NCBI RefSeq assembly: GCF_013822795.1
Contig: NZ_PNLB01000010.1
Coordinates: forward strand, 1-64,000
Direction: 5' to 3'
DNA length: 64,000 nucleotides
From: Phenylobacterium sp.
GTDB lineage: Bacteria > Pseudomonadota > Alphaproteobacteria > Caulobacterales > Caulobacteraceae
The notes beneath the pieces were generated by a model. That model was not told the DNA's origin. It saw nothing but the letters and a program-made list of their open reading frames with translations, and searched no databases. The translations under genes and the position numbers were made by a program. This document shows positions 8,330-17,406 of the stretch, one piece after another. Positions within the stretch are counted from its first letter, which is position 1, and the number at the start of each line of letters is the position of its first letter.

Positions 8330-9361
8330 TCAGACCTCCAGCCGCTGGGCGGCCCAGGCCTGCGCGGCCTCGCGCACGGCGTCGTGCTCGATGCGCTCGA
8401 TCACCTCGCCCACGAACGCCGCGGTCAGCAGCGCCCGCGCCAGGTCTTCCGGCATGCCCCGCTGTTCGGCATAGAACAGCGCGTCCTCATCGAGCGCGCC
8501 GACCGTATTGCCGTGCGCGCACTGCACGTCGTCGGCGAAGATCAGCAGCTCGGGCTTGGCGTCGATCTCGGCCTTGTCCGACAAGATCAGCGCGTGATGG
8601 CCCATGCGCGCGTCAGTGCGGTCGGCGCCCTCCGCCACGACGATGCGGCCCTGGAACACGCCGCGCGACTGGTCGCGCACCACGCCCTTGGTCAGCTGCG
8701 TGGTGGTCCCGTCGACGCCCTGATGCTCGACTACGGTCGTCAGGTCGGCGTTGTGCTGGCCTTCGAGCAGATAGGCGCCGTCCAGCCGAACCTGCGCGTG
8801 CGCGCCGGGATGGTTGACCCGTGTCTCGATCCGCTGGCGGCGCGCGCCATGGGTCAGCACAGTCTGGGCATAGGCGGCGTCCGCAGCCAACTCGACGCTG
8901 GCGTCCACCACCGACACGCCTTCGGCGTGATCGGCCGCGAAGACGATGCGCTCGACCTTCGCGCCCTTGGCCAGTCGAATGTTGACCGCAGTGTTGGCGA
9001 GATAGCCGCCGGCCGCGCTCTCATAGCTCTCGACCAGGGTCAACTTGGCGCCCTCGCCCACCGTCACCCAGAGCTCGGCGTTATGCGCACCGGCCTCGGC
9101 CGTGGACAGGAAACGCCACGCGACGAACTTCTCTTCACCGGCAGCGACCTCCAGGTCGCTGGAGCCGCGCCCATTGACCACGCCGACCACGATGTCGGGC
9201 TGGCCCGCGAGCGGGCTTTCCCATGCCCAGGCGCGCCCCTCGGGCGAGGCGGCTGGGATCTGGCGGATCAGGCCGCGCAGATCGGTCCAGCGCCAATCCT
9301 CGTCGCGCTTGCCAGGCAGCAGGCTGGCGTCGCCGGAGGTGATGGCCTCAGCGATGTTCAC
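8330..9361 (-). CDS. sufD: Fe-S cluster assembly protein SufD
   Basis: The 343-residue protein is a right-handed beta-helix subunit of the SufBCD scaffold, shorter than E. coli SufD mainly at the N-terminus. Recognisable parts are KRDEDWRWTDLRGL near the start, the DARMGHHALILSDKAEIDAKPELLIFADDVQCAHGNTVG block and GALDEDALFYAEQRGMPEDLARALLTAAFVGEVIE, which it shares with SufB. SufD pairs with SufB and is thought to help iron entry. The start codon overlaps the sufC stop by 4 bases (ATGA), suggesting translational coupling. Confidence 0.94.
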   Translation of the reverse strand: MNIAEAITSGDASLLPGKRDEDWRWTDLRGLIRQIPAASPEGRAWAWESPLAGQPDIVVGVVNGRGSSDLEVAAGEEKFVAWRFLSTAEAGAHNAELWVTVGEGAKLTLVESYESAAGGYLANTAVNIRLAKGAKVERIVFAADHAEGVSVVDASVELAADAAYAQTVLTHGARRQRIETRVNHPGAHAQVRLDGAYLLEGQHNADLTTVVEHQGVDGTTTQLTKGVVRDQSRGVFQGRIVVAEGADRTDARMGHHALILSDKAEIDAKPELLIFADDVQCAHGNTVGALDEDALFYAEQRGMPEDLARALLTAAFVGEVIERIEHDAVREAAQAWAAQRLEV

Positions 9362-10104
9362 GCGGCCCTCGCATACTTGTCGTAGCCTTCGCGCTCGAGC
9401 TCGAGCGCCAGCTCCGGCCCGCCGGATTCCACGATCCGCCCAGCCGACAGCACGTGCACGCGGTCGGGTTTGATGTAGTCGAGCAGCCGCTGGTAGTGGG
9501 TGATCACCAGCATGCCGCGGTCGGGCGAACGCATGGCGTTGACCCCGTCCGAGACGATCTTCAGCGCGTCGATGTCGAGGCCGGAATCGGTCTCGTCCAG
9601 GATCAGGAAACGCGGCGAAAGCATCGCCATTTGAAAGATTTCCATGCGCTTCTTCTCACCGCCCGAGAAGCCGACATTGAGCGCGCGCTTGAGCATGTCG
9701 AAGTCGATCTTCAGCGACGCGGCGGTCGCCTTGGCCAGCTTCAGGAACTCGGGCGCGCTCACTTCCGGCTCGCCGCGCGCCTTGCGCTGAGCGTTCATCG
9801 CGGTGCGGATGAAGGTCAGCGCCGGCACGCCCGGGATCTCCAGCGGATACTGGAACGACAGGAACATGCCCTTGGCCGCGCGCTCGGCTGGGTCCAGGCT
9901 TAGCAGATCCTCGCCGTTCAGGGTCGCGGTTCCGCCGGTGACGTCATAGCCGTCGCGGCCGGTCAGCACATAGGACAGCGTCGACTTGCCGGCGCCGTTC
10001 GGCCCCATGATCGCGTGCACCTCGCCGGCCGGAACCTCCAGCGACAGGCCCTTCAGGATCTCGTTGCCGTCGACTTCGGCGCGCAGATTGGAAATCGAAA
10101 GCAT
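9358..10104 (-). CDS. sufC: SUF system ABC-type ATPase SufC
   Basis: The 248-residue soluble ABC ATPase has Walker A GPNGAGKST, signature NVGFSGGEKKRMEI, Walker B RFLILDETDSGLD (with Asp-Glu-Thr-Asp as in SufC) and the H-loop VITHYQRLL. It energises conformational change in the SufB-SufD scaffold and is not a transporter. Its start codon shares one base with the stop of the upstream hypothetical gene (TGATG) and its stop overlaps sufD. Confidence 0.96.
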   Translation of the reverse strand: MLSISNLRAEVDGNEILKGLSLEVPAGEVHAIMGPNGAGKSTLSYVLTGRDGYDVTGGTATLNGEDLLSLDPAERAAKGMFLSFQYPLEIPGVPALTFIRTAMNAQRKARGEPEVSAPEFLKLAKATAASLKIDFDMLKRALNVGFSGGEKKRMEIFQMAMLSPRFLILDETDSGLDIDALKIVSDGVNAMRSPDRGMLVITHYQRLLDYIKPDRVHVLSAGRIVESGGPELALELEREGYDKYARAA

Positions 10105-10505
10105 CAGTCGGTCTCGTCGGCCAGGAACTGGGCCATCACATCAAGGGCTTCGCCGGGGGTGTTCACAAACTGCTGCTTGCGGGGCGCGGCGGTGGAGGTC
10201 GTCGCCGTGCGCTTGTCGGCCGAGCGCACATTGATGCTCCCGGATTCGAAGTACGCATCGATCAGGAAATCATCGTGGTTCAGCGTGACCGTGTAGCGAC
10301 GCAGGCCGAGCACCAAGCCCTTCTCGCGCAGGAAGCTCTCGTCTTCGGCGAGGGCGTCGTACAGCTGCTGCGCGCGCGCCAGGTCCTCTTCCTGCTGCTT
10401 GCGCTCGGCCTCCTCGCGGGCATGGCGGACCGCATCGCGGCGGGCGTGCTCGGCGTCGAAGGCGCGGCGAAGGGACATGGAGCGGGTCTCTGCTGGGTTA
10501 TTCAT
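10104..10505 (-). CDS. Uncharacterised protein inside the suf operon (133 aa)
   Basis: I do not recognise a family. The first 70 residues are strongly charged and helical (AFDAEHARRDAVRHAREEAERKQQEEDLARAQQLYDAL), probably coiled coil. About 71-105 looks like beta structure (RRYTVTLNHDDFLIDAYFESGSINVRS). The C-terminal TPGEALDVMAQFLADE may form a helix. There is no cysteine, signal peptide or membrane segment. It starts in a 4-base ATGA overlap with the 90-residue gene and ends one base into sufC, so it is translated as part of the suf message. Context suggests a helper or regulator of SufBCD assembly, but this is inference. MSLRRAF could be an alternative start 9 codons in. Confidence 0.8.
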   Translation of the reverse strand: MNNPAETRSMSLRRAFDAEHARRDAVRHAREEAERKQQEEDLARAQQLYDALAEDESFLREKGLVLGLRRYTVTLNHDDFLIDAYFESGSINVRSADKRTATTSTAAPRKQQFVNTPGEALDVMAQFLADETD

Positions 10506-10770
10506 TGAACGACGCCTGAAACAGCCGAAGCGCCGAGCGCACGCTCAATCGCCGCGCCCTGCATTTTCAGCTCCTCCCTTAGTGCGTCGCGCGCGAAGGG
10601 ATCATCTTTGAATTGATGGAACAGGGCCCAGACAAAGCCGGACACCGAGACCTTGACGGCGGCTTCCCTGAAATAGGGATCTCGCGCCAATCCATCGACC
10701 TTGGCCGCATATGCTTCCGCATCTGCCTGCAGTTCAACGCTGAGCTTGTCGAGAGGCGTCTCGGGATAGG

Positions 10771-10774
<4 letters not shown>
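10502..10774 (-). CDS. Uncharacterised small helical protein inside the suf operon (90 aa)
   Basis: The family is not recognised. The protein looks all-helical and soluble, with no cysteines ([63 protein letters not shown]). The aromatic-rich [12 protein letters not shown] segment could be an interaction surface. Its start overlaps the sufB stop (ATGA) and its stop overlaps the next small gene the same way. Base composition matches its neighbours, which suggests it is native. A role linked to SufB or SufC is inferred only from this position. Confidence 0.78.
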
Positions 10775-12240
<1,466 letters not shown>

Positions 12241-12252
12241 ACTCTTACCTCC

Positions 12253-13386
12253 TCACGCCGCCGGCGCGCGGCGACGCGCGGCGTGACGGGACTGAACTTG
12301 CTCCCAGGCGGTCGCGAACGCCGCCCAGTCTTCTTCCGTGGTGGCCCAGCCGCCCGAGACGCGGATCGCGCACCCGGCCAGGTCGGTCAGGCCCATCGCG
12401 GTCAGCACATGGCTGGCCTTCACCTTGCCCGACGAACAGGCCGAACCGGCGCTGACCATGATCCCAGCCAGATCCAGGGCCATCACCTGCAGCTCCGCGC
12501 CCCACTCCGGCGTGGCCACGCACAGCGTGTTGGGCAGCCGCGGCGCAGTCTCGCCGATCACGACCGCCCCTGCAGCCGTCAGGCGCGCGGCTGCGGCGTC
12601 ACGCCACCCCGCATCGATCTCGCGATCGCGCAACGCGGCCAGCGCCGCCGCGCCGAAACCGGCGATCCCGGCGACGTTCTCGGTCCCGGCCCGGCGTCCG
12701 CGCTCCTGCCCGCCACCATGCTGGCGACGCACCAGGGTCGCGCGCGGGCCGAACGTCAGGGCGCCGACGCCCTGTGGTCCGCCTAGCTTGTGCGCCGAGA
12801 CGACCAGTGTCTCCGCGCCCAAGGCGCGGCTGTCGGTGATGATCTTGCCGGCGGTCTGGATGGCGTCGACATGCAGCCACCCCTCGGCGGCGCGCACGAT
12901 CTCGGAGGCTTCGCGGATCGGCTGGACGACGCCGGTCTCGTTGTTGGCGTGCATCAGCGCCACGAACGGCCGCCCGTCGCCGGCGTCCCAGCGCGCCAGC
13001 CGCTCGGCCAGCCAGGCCAGGTCGGCGACGCCGTCCGCCGTCACGGGCAAGAACTCCACCGCCGCCCCGCTCATCTTGGCGGTCTCCAGCACGCTGTCAT
13101 GCTCGATGGCGCTGATGATCAGGCGCTTGGAGCCGGTCGCCACGGCGCTGTCGATGGCCAAGGCGTTGGCCTCGGTCCCGCCCGAAGTGAACACTACGGT
13201 CGAGGCCGGACCACCGATCAGGGCCGCGACGGCGTTCCTGGCGTCCTCGACGATCGCGCGCGCGGCGCGTCCGCCGGTGTGCACTGACGATGGATTGCCG
13301 CCGATCGTAAAGGCGCGCGCCACCGCTTCGGCGGCCTGCGGCCGCACCGGCGCGGTGGCGTTGTAATCCAGATAGATCCCGCTCAT
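12253..13386 (-). CDS. Cysteine desulfurase, IscS/NifS-like (type I)
   Basis: The 377-residue class-V aminotransferase-fold enzyme has MSGIYLDYNATAPVRPQAAEAV at its start and the PLP lysine in VVSAHKLGGPQGVGAL. The RRQHGGGQERGRRAGTENVAGI loop and the long cysteine loop VSAGSACSSGKVKASHVL mark the IscS/NifS group. It transfers cysteine sulfur to scaffold proteins. It is the second gene of the operon and its start overlaps the iscR stop (ATGA). Having both a type I and a type II desulfurase in one suf operon may compensate for the missing SufE. Confidence 0.92.
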   Translation of the reverse strand: MSGIYLDYNATAPVRPQAAEAVARAFTIGGNPSSVHTGGRAARAIVEDARNAVAALIGGPASTVVFTSGGTEANALAIDSAVATGSKRLIISAIEHDSVLETAKMSGAAVEFLPVTADGVADLAWLAERLARWDAGDGRPFVALMHANNETGVVQPIREASEIVRAAEGWLHVDAIQTAGKIITDSRALGAETLVVSAHKLGGPQGVGALTFGPRATLVRRQHGGGQERGRRAGTENVAGIAGFGAAALAALRDREIDAGWRDAAAARLTAAGAVVIGETAPRLPNTLCVATPEWGAELQVMALDLAGIMVSAGSACSSGKVKASHVLTAMGLTDLAGCAIRVSGGWATTEEDWAAFATAWEQVQSRHAARRRAPAA

Positions 13387-13829
13387 GCAGCCGCCTCGTG
13401 GGGCGCAAAGCGGCCGTTCACCAGGTCGGCGAGGCTGACCGAGGCCAGATAGCTGTGCAGATGCCGGCCCATGTCCTCCCAGAGGTCATGGGTGATGCAA
13501 CGCTCGCCCTTCAGCATGCAGCCCTTGCCCTGCATGCCGCAGCGGGTGGCCCGCAGCGGCTCGTCGACGGCCAGGACGATGTCGGCGATGTTGGTCTCTT
13601 CGGCGGTCTTCGCGAGGCGATAGCCGCCGCCCGGACCGCGCAGGCTCTTGACCAGGCCGCGACGGCGCAGGCGCGCGAAAAGTTGTTCCAGGTACGAGAG
13701 CGAAATCTGTTGCCGAGCGGCGATTTCGGCCAGGGTCACGGCGCGATCGCCTTCCGCCAACGCGGCCTGGCGGCGCGCGAGGTCGGCCATGGCCATCACC
13801 GCATAACGTCCCTTGGTCGAAAGGCGCAT
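13383..13829 (-). CDS. iscR: Rrf2-family Fe-S-responsive regulator (IscR-like)
   Basis: The 148-residue winged-helix repressor begins MRLSTKGRYAVMAMADLARRQ. The DNA-recognition helix region is ISLSYLEQLFARLRRRGLVKSLRGPGGGYRLA. Three cysteines that would ligate a 2Fe-2S cluster occur as RCGMQGKGCMLKGERC near residues 95-110. As first gene of the operon it would sense cluster supply and repress its own operon when the cluster is present. The start is ATG 13829, with AAGGAG 6 bases upstream; the track extends it by 28 unsupported residues. A candidate binding site lies in the promoter region. RirA-type Rrf2 regulators are the main alternative. Confidence 0.9.
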   Translation of the reverse strand: MRLSTKGRYAVMAMADLARRQAALAEGDRAVTLAEIAARQQISLSYLEQLFARLRRRGLVKSLRGPGGGYRLAKTAEETNIADIVLAVDEPLRATRCGMQGKGCMLKGERCITHDLWEDMGRHLHSYLASVSLADLVNGRFAPHEAAA

Positions 13830-13945
13830 ATCGCTCCTTGAAGCTCTCAGCAGCCCGATTGCTTTTTTTCGAGCGTTTGCCGGGTCCCATATGTTACAGG
13901 CCCCCGCTTGCACGGGGCTTGTCGCCGGAACCGGCCGACGGTCGC

Positions 13946-13978
13946 GACTTAGGAAGACCGAGCGCGTTAGTCAAGTAT
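13946..13978 (-). promoter_or_regulatory. Promoter of the iscR-suf operon with a candidate IscR site
   Basis: On the minus strand the region reads ATACTTGACTA followed by a weaker right half. TTGACT (13974-13969), 17 bases, TAAGTC (13951-13946) makes a plausible -35/-10 pair about 117 bases before the iscR ATG. The first 11 bases match one half of the E. coli type 1 IscR consensus (ATASYYGACTR) exactly; the other half matches poorly. The box overlaps the -35 element, as expected for autorepression. Confidence 0.5.
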
Positions 13979-14008
13979 TCGGACGCCGCGCCTGACGAGA
14001 GGAATGGC

Positions 14009-14659
14009 ATGCCAGAAGTGGTTCTGACCGGCGCGGCCGGGCGGATCGAGGGTCGCTACACCCAGGGCAAGAGCCCGACGTCGCCAATTGCGCTGATCCT
14101 GCACCCCCACCCCAAGGCTGGCGGGCAGATGAACCACCCTGTGGCGGTGCAGCTCTTCCACCTGTTCATGAAGCGCGGCTTCTCGACCCTGCGGTTCAAT
14201 TTCCGCGGTGTCGGCCGCAGCCAGGGCGAGTTCGATTCGGGCATCGGCGAGCTGGCCGACGCAGCCACCGCGCTCGATTGGCTGCAGTCCACCAATCCCG
14301 CCGCCTCGCAATGCTGGGTGGCCGGCTACTCGTTCGGCGCCTGGATCGGCATGCAACTGCTGATGCGCCGGCCGGAGACCGACGGCTTTATCAGCGTCTC
14401 GCCGCCGACCAACATGTATGACTTCAGCTTCCTGGCGCCCTGCCCGGCCTCGGGCCTGATCCTGCACGGCGGCGCCGACACCGTCGTCCCGCCGGTGGAA
14501 GTCGAGCGCGTGGTCTCCAAGCTGCGCACCCAGAAGGGCATCGTCATCGACCACGAGGTCGTCGACGGGGCCAGCCACTTCTGGGCCGAGAACCTGCCCG
14601 ACGTCGAAAAGCGCGTCGGCGCCTATCTCGATAAGCGCATCGAGGCCGACCCGATCTGA
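14009..14659 (+). CDS. Alpha/beta hydrolase (dienelactone hydrolase-like small esterase family)
   Basis: The 216-residue protein has the alpha/beta-hydrolase fold. LILHPHPKAGGQMNHPV is the oxyanion strand, RFNFRGVGRSQGEFD follows, and the nucleophile elbow GYSFGAW carries the Ser at about residue 104. An acid Asp lies in LHGGADTVVPP and a His in DGASHFW. It belongs to the COG2945-type group of predicted hydrolases with no settled substrate. GAGAGGA precedes ATG 14009; the track's 57-residue extension crosses the iscR promoter region and is not supported. It diverges from iscR, so the two genes may share control sequence. Confidence 0.85.
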   Translation: MPEVVLTGAAGRIEGRYTQGKSPTSPIALILHPHPKAGGQMNHPVAVQLFHLFMKRGFSTLRFNFRGVGRSQGEFDSGIGELADAATALDWLQSTNPAASQCWVAGYSFGAWIGMQLLMRRPETDGFISVSPPTNMYDFSFLAPCPASGLILHGGADTVVPPVEVERVVSKLRTQKGIVIDHEVVDGASHFWAENLPDVEKRVGAYLDKRIEADPI

Positions 14660-14682
14660 TCGGGCGCCAGCACGAGAAGTTC

Positions 14683-14716
14683 AAAGGCCGAGGCTCACGC
14701 CTCGGCCTTTTCTTTT
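14683..14716 (+). terminator. Intrinsic terminator after the alpha/beta hydrolase
   Basis: AAAGGCCGAGGC-tcac-GCCTCGGCCTTT is a perfect 12-bp stem followed by TCTTTT. It lies between the hydrolase and the convergent M20 gene; the A-run at its 5' side could let it work in both directions. Confidence 0.88.
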
Positions 14717-14718
14717 GT

Positions 14719-16017
14719 CTACTTCGCGGCCAGGTAATCCAGCGCCAGCAGCGCCTGGGCCCGCACGCCGGTCTCCATGGCCTTCTCGTCGACGTCGAAG
14801 AACGGCGAGTGGTTGCCGCCTTTCGGATTGCCGACGCCCAGGTGATAGAAGAAGCCTGGGATTTCCTTCTGGAAGTACGAGAAGTCCTCAGCCCCCATGA
14901 TGTAGTCGATGTCGTCGGCGACCTTGCCCTGGGCGGCGCGCGTCAGGGTCGGCTTCATCTGCGCCGAGAGCGCACGGTTGTTGTCGGTCACCGGGTTGGG
15001 CTGACCCCAGTCGATCTTGCCGCTGGCGCCATAGCGCTCGGTGATCGAGGCCACGGCCTTGTCGGCCCGCGCCATGACGTCGGTGCGCATGCCCGGATCG
15101 AAGGTGCGCAGGGTCCCTGTCATGGCCATGTCTTCGGGGATGATGTTGTAGCGCAGGCCGCCCTGCAGGGTAGCGATGGTCAGCACCGTCGGGGTCTTGG
15201 AGACGTTGATCTGCCGCGAGGTGATCTGGTTGAAGGCGGTGACGATGTCGGCGGTCAGCGACGACATGTCGATGCCCTGCCACGGCATCGAGCCGTGCGC
15301 CTGCTTGCCCTTCAGATGGATCTCGAAGCGGTCCGAAGCGGCCATCATCGGACCCGGACGCCAGACCAGCATCCCGACGGGCCCCGGAAACGCGTGCAGC
15401 CCGAAGATCGCGTCGACCTTGGGGCTGGTCAGCACGCCTTCCTTGACCATCAGGGGCGCGCCGCCTTCCTCGCCCGGAGGCGGACCTTCCTCGGCCGGCT
15501 GGAAGATGAAGACCACCGTGCCTTCGATCTGGTCCTTCATGCCGGCCAGGATCTCGGCCGTGCCCATCAGGATCGCCACATGGCTGTCATGGCCGCAGGC
15601 GTGCATCACCGGCACGGGCTTGCCGAGATAGGTCCCCATGACCTTCGAGGCGAACGGCAGGCCGGTCTGCTCGGCCACCGGCAGGGCGTCCATATCGGCG
15701 CGCAAGGCGACCACCTTGCCGGGCTTGCCGCCCTTCAGGATGCCGACCACGCCGGTCTTGCCGACGCCGGTGCGCACCTCCAAGCCCAGCTTGCGCAGGT
15801 GATCGGCGACGATCTTGGCGGTGCGGACCTCGCTGTTGGACAGCTCCGGATGCTCGTGGAAATCCCGCCGCCAGGCGATCACCTTGGGCTGCAACGCCGC
15901 GGCCTGGGCGAACACCGCTGCATCATAAGGCTTGGCCGCCGGCGCTTCCTGAGCCGACGCAGTCCCCGTCATCGCCACTGCTGCGGCGACGCCCGCCAGC
16001 CAAACCCGTTTCGACAT
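14719..16017 (-). CDS. M20 family amidohydrolase/carboxypeptidase, exported
   Basis: The 432-residue protein has a clear signal peptide (MSKRVWLAGVAAAVAMTGTASAQ), so it acts in the periplasm. The metal-binding HACGHDSHVAILMG motif, the catalytic/metal Glu pair in FQPAEEGPPPGEEGG and the terminal GAEDFSYF motif with its His-rich end (GNHSPFF) mark the M20D amidohydrolase branch (hippurate or indole-acetyl-amino-acid hydrolase-like). A dimerisation domain sits between the two catalytic halves. It hydrolyses N-acyl amino acids or small peptides; the substrate is unknown. It lies 15 bases after anmK on the same strand, so the two are probably co-transcribed. Confidence 0.9.
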   Translation of the reverse strand: MSKRVWLAGVAAAVAMTGTASAQEAPAAKPYDAAVFAQAAALQPKVIAWRRDFHEHPELSNSEVRTAKIVADHLRKLGLEVRTGVGKTGVVGILKGGKPGKVVALRADMDALPVAEQTGLPFASKVMGTYLGKPVPVMHACGHDSHVAILMGTAEILAGMKDQIEGTVVFIFQPAEEGPPPGEEGGAPLMVKEGVLTSPKVDAIFGLHAFPGPVGMLVWRPGPMMAASDRFEIHLKGKQAHGSMPWQGIDMSSLTADIVTAFNQITSRQINVSKTPTVLTIATLQGGLRYNIIPEDMAMTGTLRTFDPGMRTDVMARADKAVASITERYGASGKIDWGQPNPVTDNNRALSAQMKPTLTRAAQGKVADDIDYIMGAEDFSYFQKEIPGFFYHLGVGNPKGGNHSPFFDVDEKAMETGVRAQALLALDYLAAK

Positions 16018-16032
16018 GTAAGCTCCTAAACT

Positions 16033-17145
16033 CTAGCGGTTCGGGCGGACGATGCGCCCGCCGGTCATCGGCGCAGCTACGCCGGTGGTCTTCGGAAATG
16101 AGATCGGCAGCCCCCGCGCCGTGCGCGCCGCCAGATAGGCGAAGGCCTCGGCCTCGATGGAATCGCCGCGCCAGCCGTGATCCTCGGCGGTGGTCACTGG
16201 GACGGCCAGCCGTTCGGCGAAGGCCGCCATCAGGGTCGGATTGCGCCGCCCGCCGCCGCAGACGATCAGCTCGGTCGGCGATCCGCCCATGATGTCGAAG
16301 CCCAGCTTCAGCGCCTCGGCGGTGAACGCCACCAGGGTCGCAGCCGCATCCTCCAGCCGCAGCGCCTCCAGCGGCTCGAGCGTGAAGTCGTAGCGGTCCA
16401 GCGACTTGGGCGGCGGCGCCTTGAAATAGGGGTGCGCCAGCAGCCCGCTCAGCACCACTTCGTCGGCCTGGCCGACGCTGGCGTACTTGCCGCCCTCGTC
16501 GAAGCGGCCGGCCCCGCGCGACTGCATCAGCAAGTCGATCATGCCGTTGCCGGGGCCGGTGTCGAAGGCGGCGATGTCCTCGCCCCCCGACCAGAAGGTG
16601 ACATTGGCCACCCCGCCGACGTTCAGCACCGCCAGCGGCGCGGCCATCCCCGCGCTCTGGGCCCGGGCCAGGTGATAGATCGGCGCCAGCGGCGCGCCCT
16701 CGCCGCCCGCCGCGACATCGGCGGTGCGGAAGTCGAAGGCCACCGGCACGCCAGCCGCGTCGGCCAGCCGCTGCGCGTCGCCGAGTTGCACCGTGCGCCC
16801 GACGACGCCGCCCTGCGGCCGCTCGTGCAGCACGGTCTGGCCATGCATGCCGATCAGATCGATATCGGCCCAGGTCAGGCCGTTCTGCGCCAGGAATTCC
16901 TCGGCCGCGGCGAAGTGCTCACGCGCCACCGCCTCGGCGGCCGGCGCGAACGAGTCCGGCTCGGCCTCGCCGCGCTCCCAGGCCATCGCAGCATGAGTGG
17001 CCTCAAGCACCAGCGAGCGGGTTTCCTCGCTCAGCTTGCGCTCGCCGGCCGGCCCGAAGGCGAAGATCGTTTCCCCGTCGGTCTCCAAGATCGCCATGTC
17101 GCAGGCGTCCAGGGACGTGCCGGTCATGAAGCCCAGAACTCGCAT
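16033..17145 (-). CDS. anmK: Anhydro-N-acetylmuramic acid kinase
   Basis: The 370-residue sugar kinase of the ASKHA fold starts MRVLGFMTGTSLDACDMAI, the family's phosphate-binding signature. It also has GMHGQTVLHERP, LNVGGVANVTFW, DTGPGNGMIDLLM and ELIVCGGGRRNPTLM. AnmK opens the 1,6-anhydro ring of anhMurNAc and phosphorylates it in one step, returning cell-wall turnover products to metabolism. Its probable operon partner is the exported M20 amidohydrolase, which might act on wall-derived peptides, but that link is inference. It diverges from the tyrS leader region. Confidence 0.95.
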   Translation of the reverse strand: MRVLGFMTGTSLDACDMAILETDGETIFAFGPAGERKLSEETRSLVLEATHAAMAWERGEAEPDSFAPAAEAVAREHFAAAEEFLAQNGLTWADIDLIGMHGQTVLHERPQGGVVGRTVQLGDAQRLADAAGVPVAFDFRTADVAAGGEGAPLAPIYHLARAQSAGMAAPLAVLNVGGVANVTFWSGGEDIAAFDTGPGNGMIDLLMQSRGAGRFDEGGKYASVGQADEVVLSGLLAHPYFKAPPPKSLDRYDFTLEPLEALRLEDAAATLVAFTAEALKLGFDIMGGSPTELIVCGGGRRNPTLMAAFAERLAVPVTTAEDHGWRGDSIEAEAFAYLAARTARGLPISFPKTTGVAAPMTGGRIVRPNR

Positions 17146-17187
17146 GCCAGCTTGACTGCCACGCCATGCGGGCCGTAGCTAGAGCCC

Positions 17188-17235
17188 ATGATCACCCGCG
17201 CCACCCTCGCCGGCCGCTATTACCGCCTGCCCTAA
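17188..17235 (+). CDS. Possible tyrosine-containing leader peptide of tyrS (MITRATLAGRYYRLP)
   Basis: A 15-codon ORF lies between anmK and tyrS with two adjacent Tyr codons (TAT TAC) near its end. The stop codon falls in the loop of a perfect hairpin, CGCCTGC-cctaaa-GCAGGCG (17224-17243). GCTAGAGC just before the ATG resembles the Caulobacter housekeeping -10 (GCTANAWC), so translation could be leaderless; the -35 match (TTGACT at 17152) is too far away for the usual spacing. Further pairing possibilities lie downstream: 17258-17280, and CTCC with the GGAG of the tyrS ribosome site. This looks like an attenuation leader sensing Tyr-tRNA, but GC-rich DNA folds readily and no experiment supports it. 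Confidence 0.4.
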   Translation: MITRATLAGRYYRLP

Positions 17236-17406
17236 AGCAGGCGCGGATCGATCTCTTGCGCCACCCGTAAAGGTCGGCGCCCGCATCCCAGGAAAAGACG
17301 GTCTCCGGCCACAAGCCGCCTAGGAGCCTGTCAGATGCCCCTCGAAATCACAGACAATCGCGTGTTAGAGCGCGCCTCTGAATCCCCGACGCCAGAAGAA
17401 CGCCCC

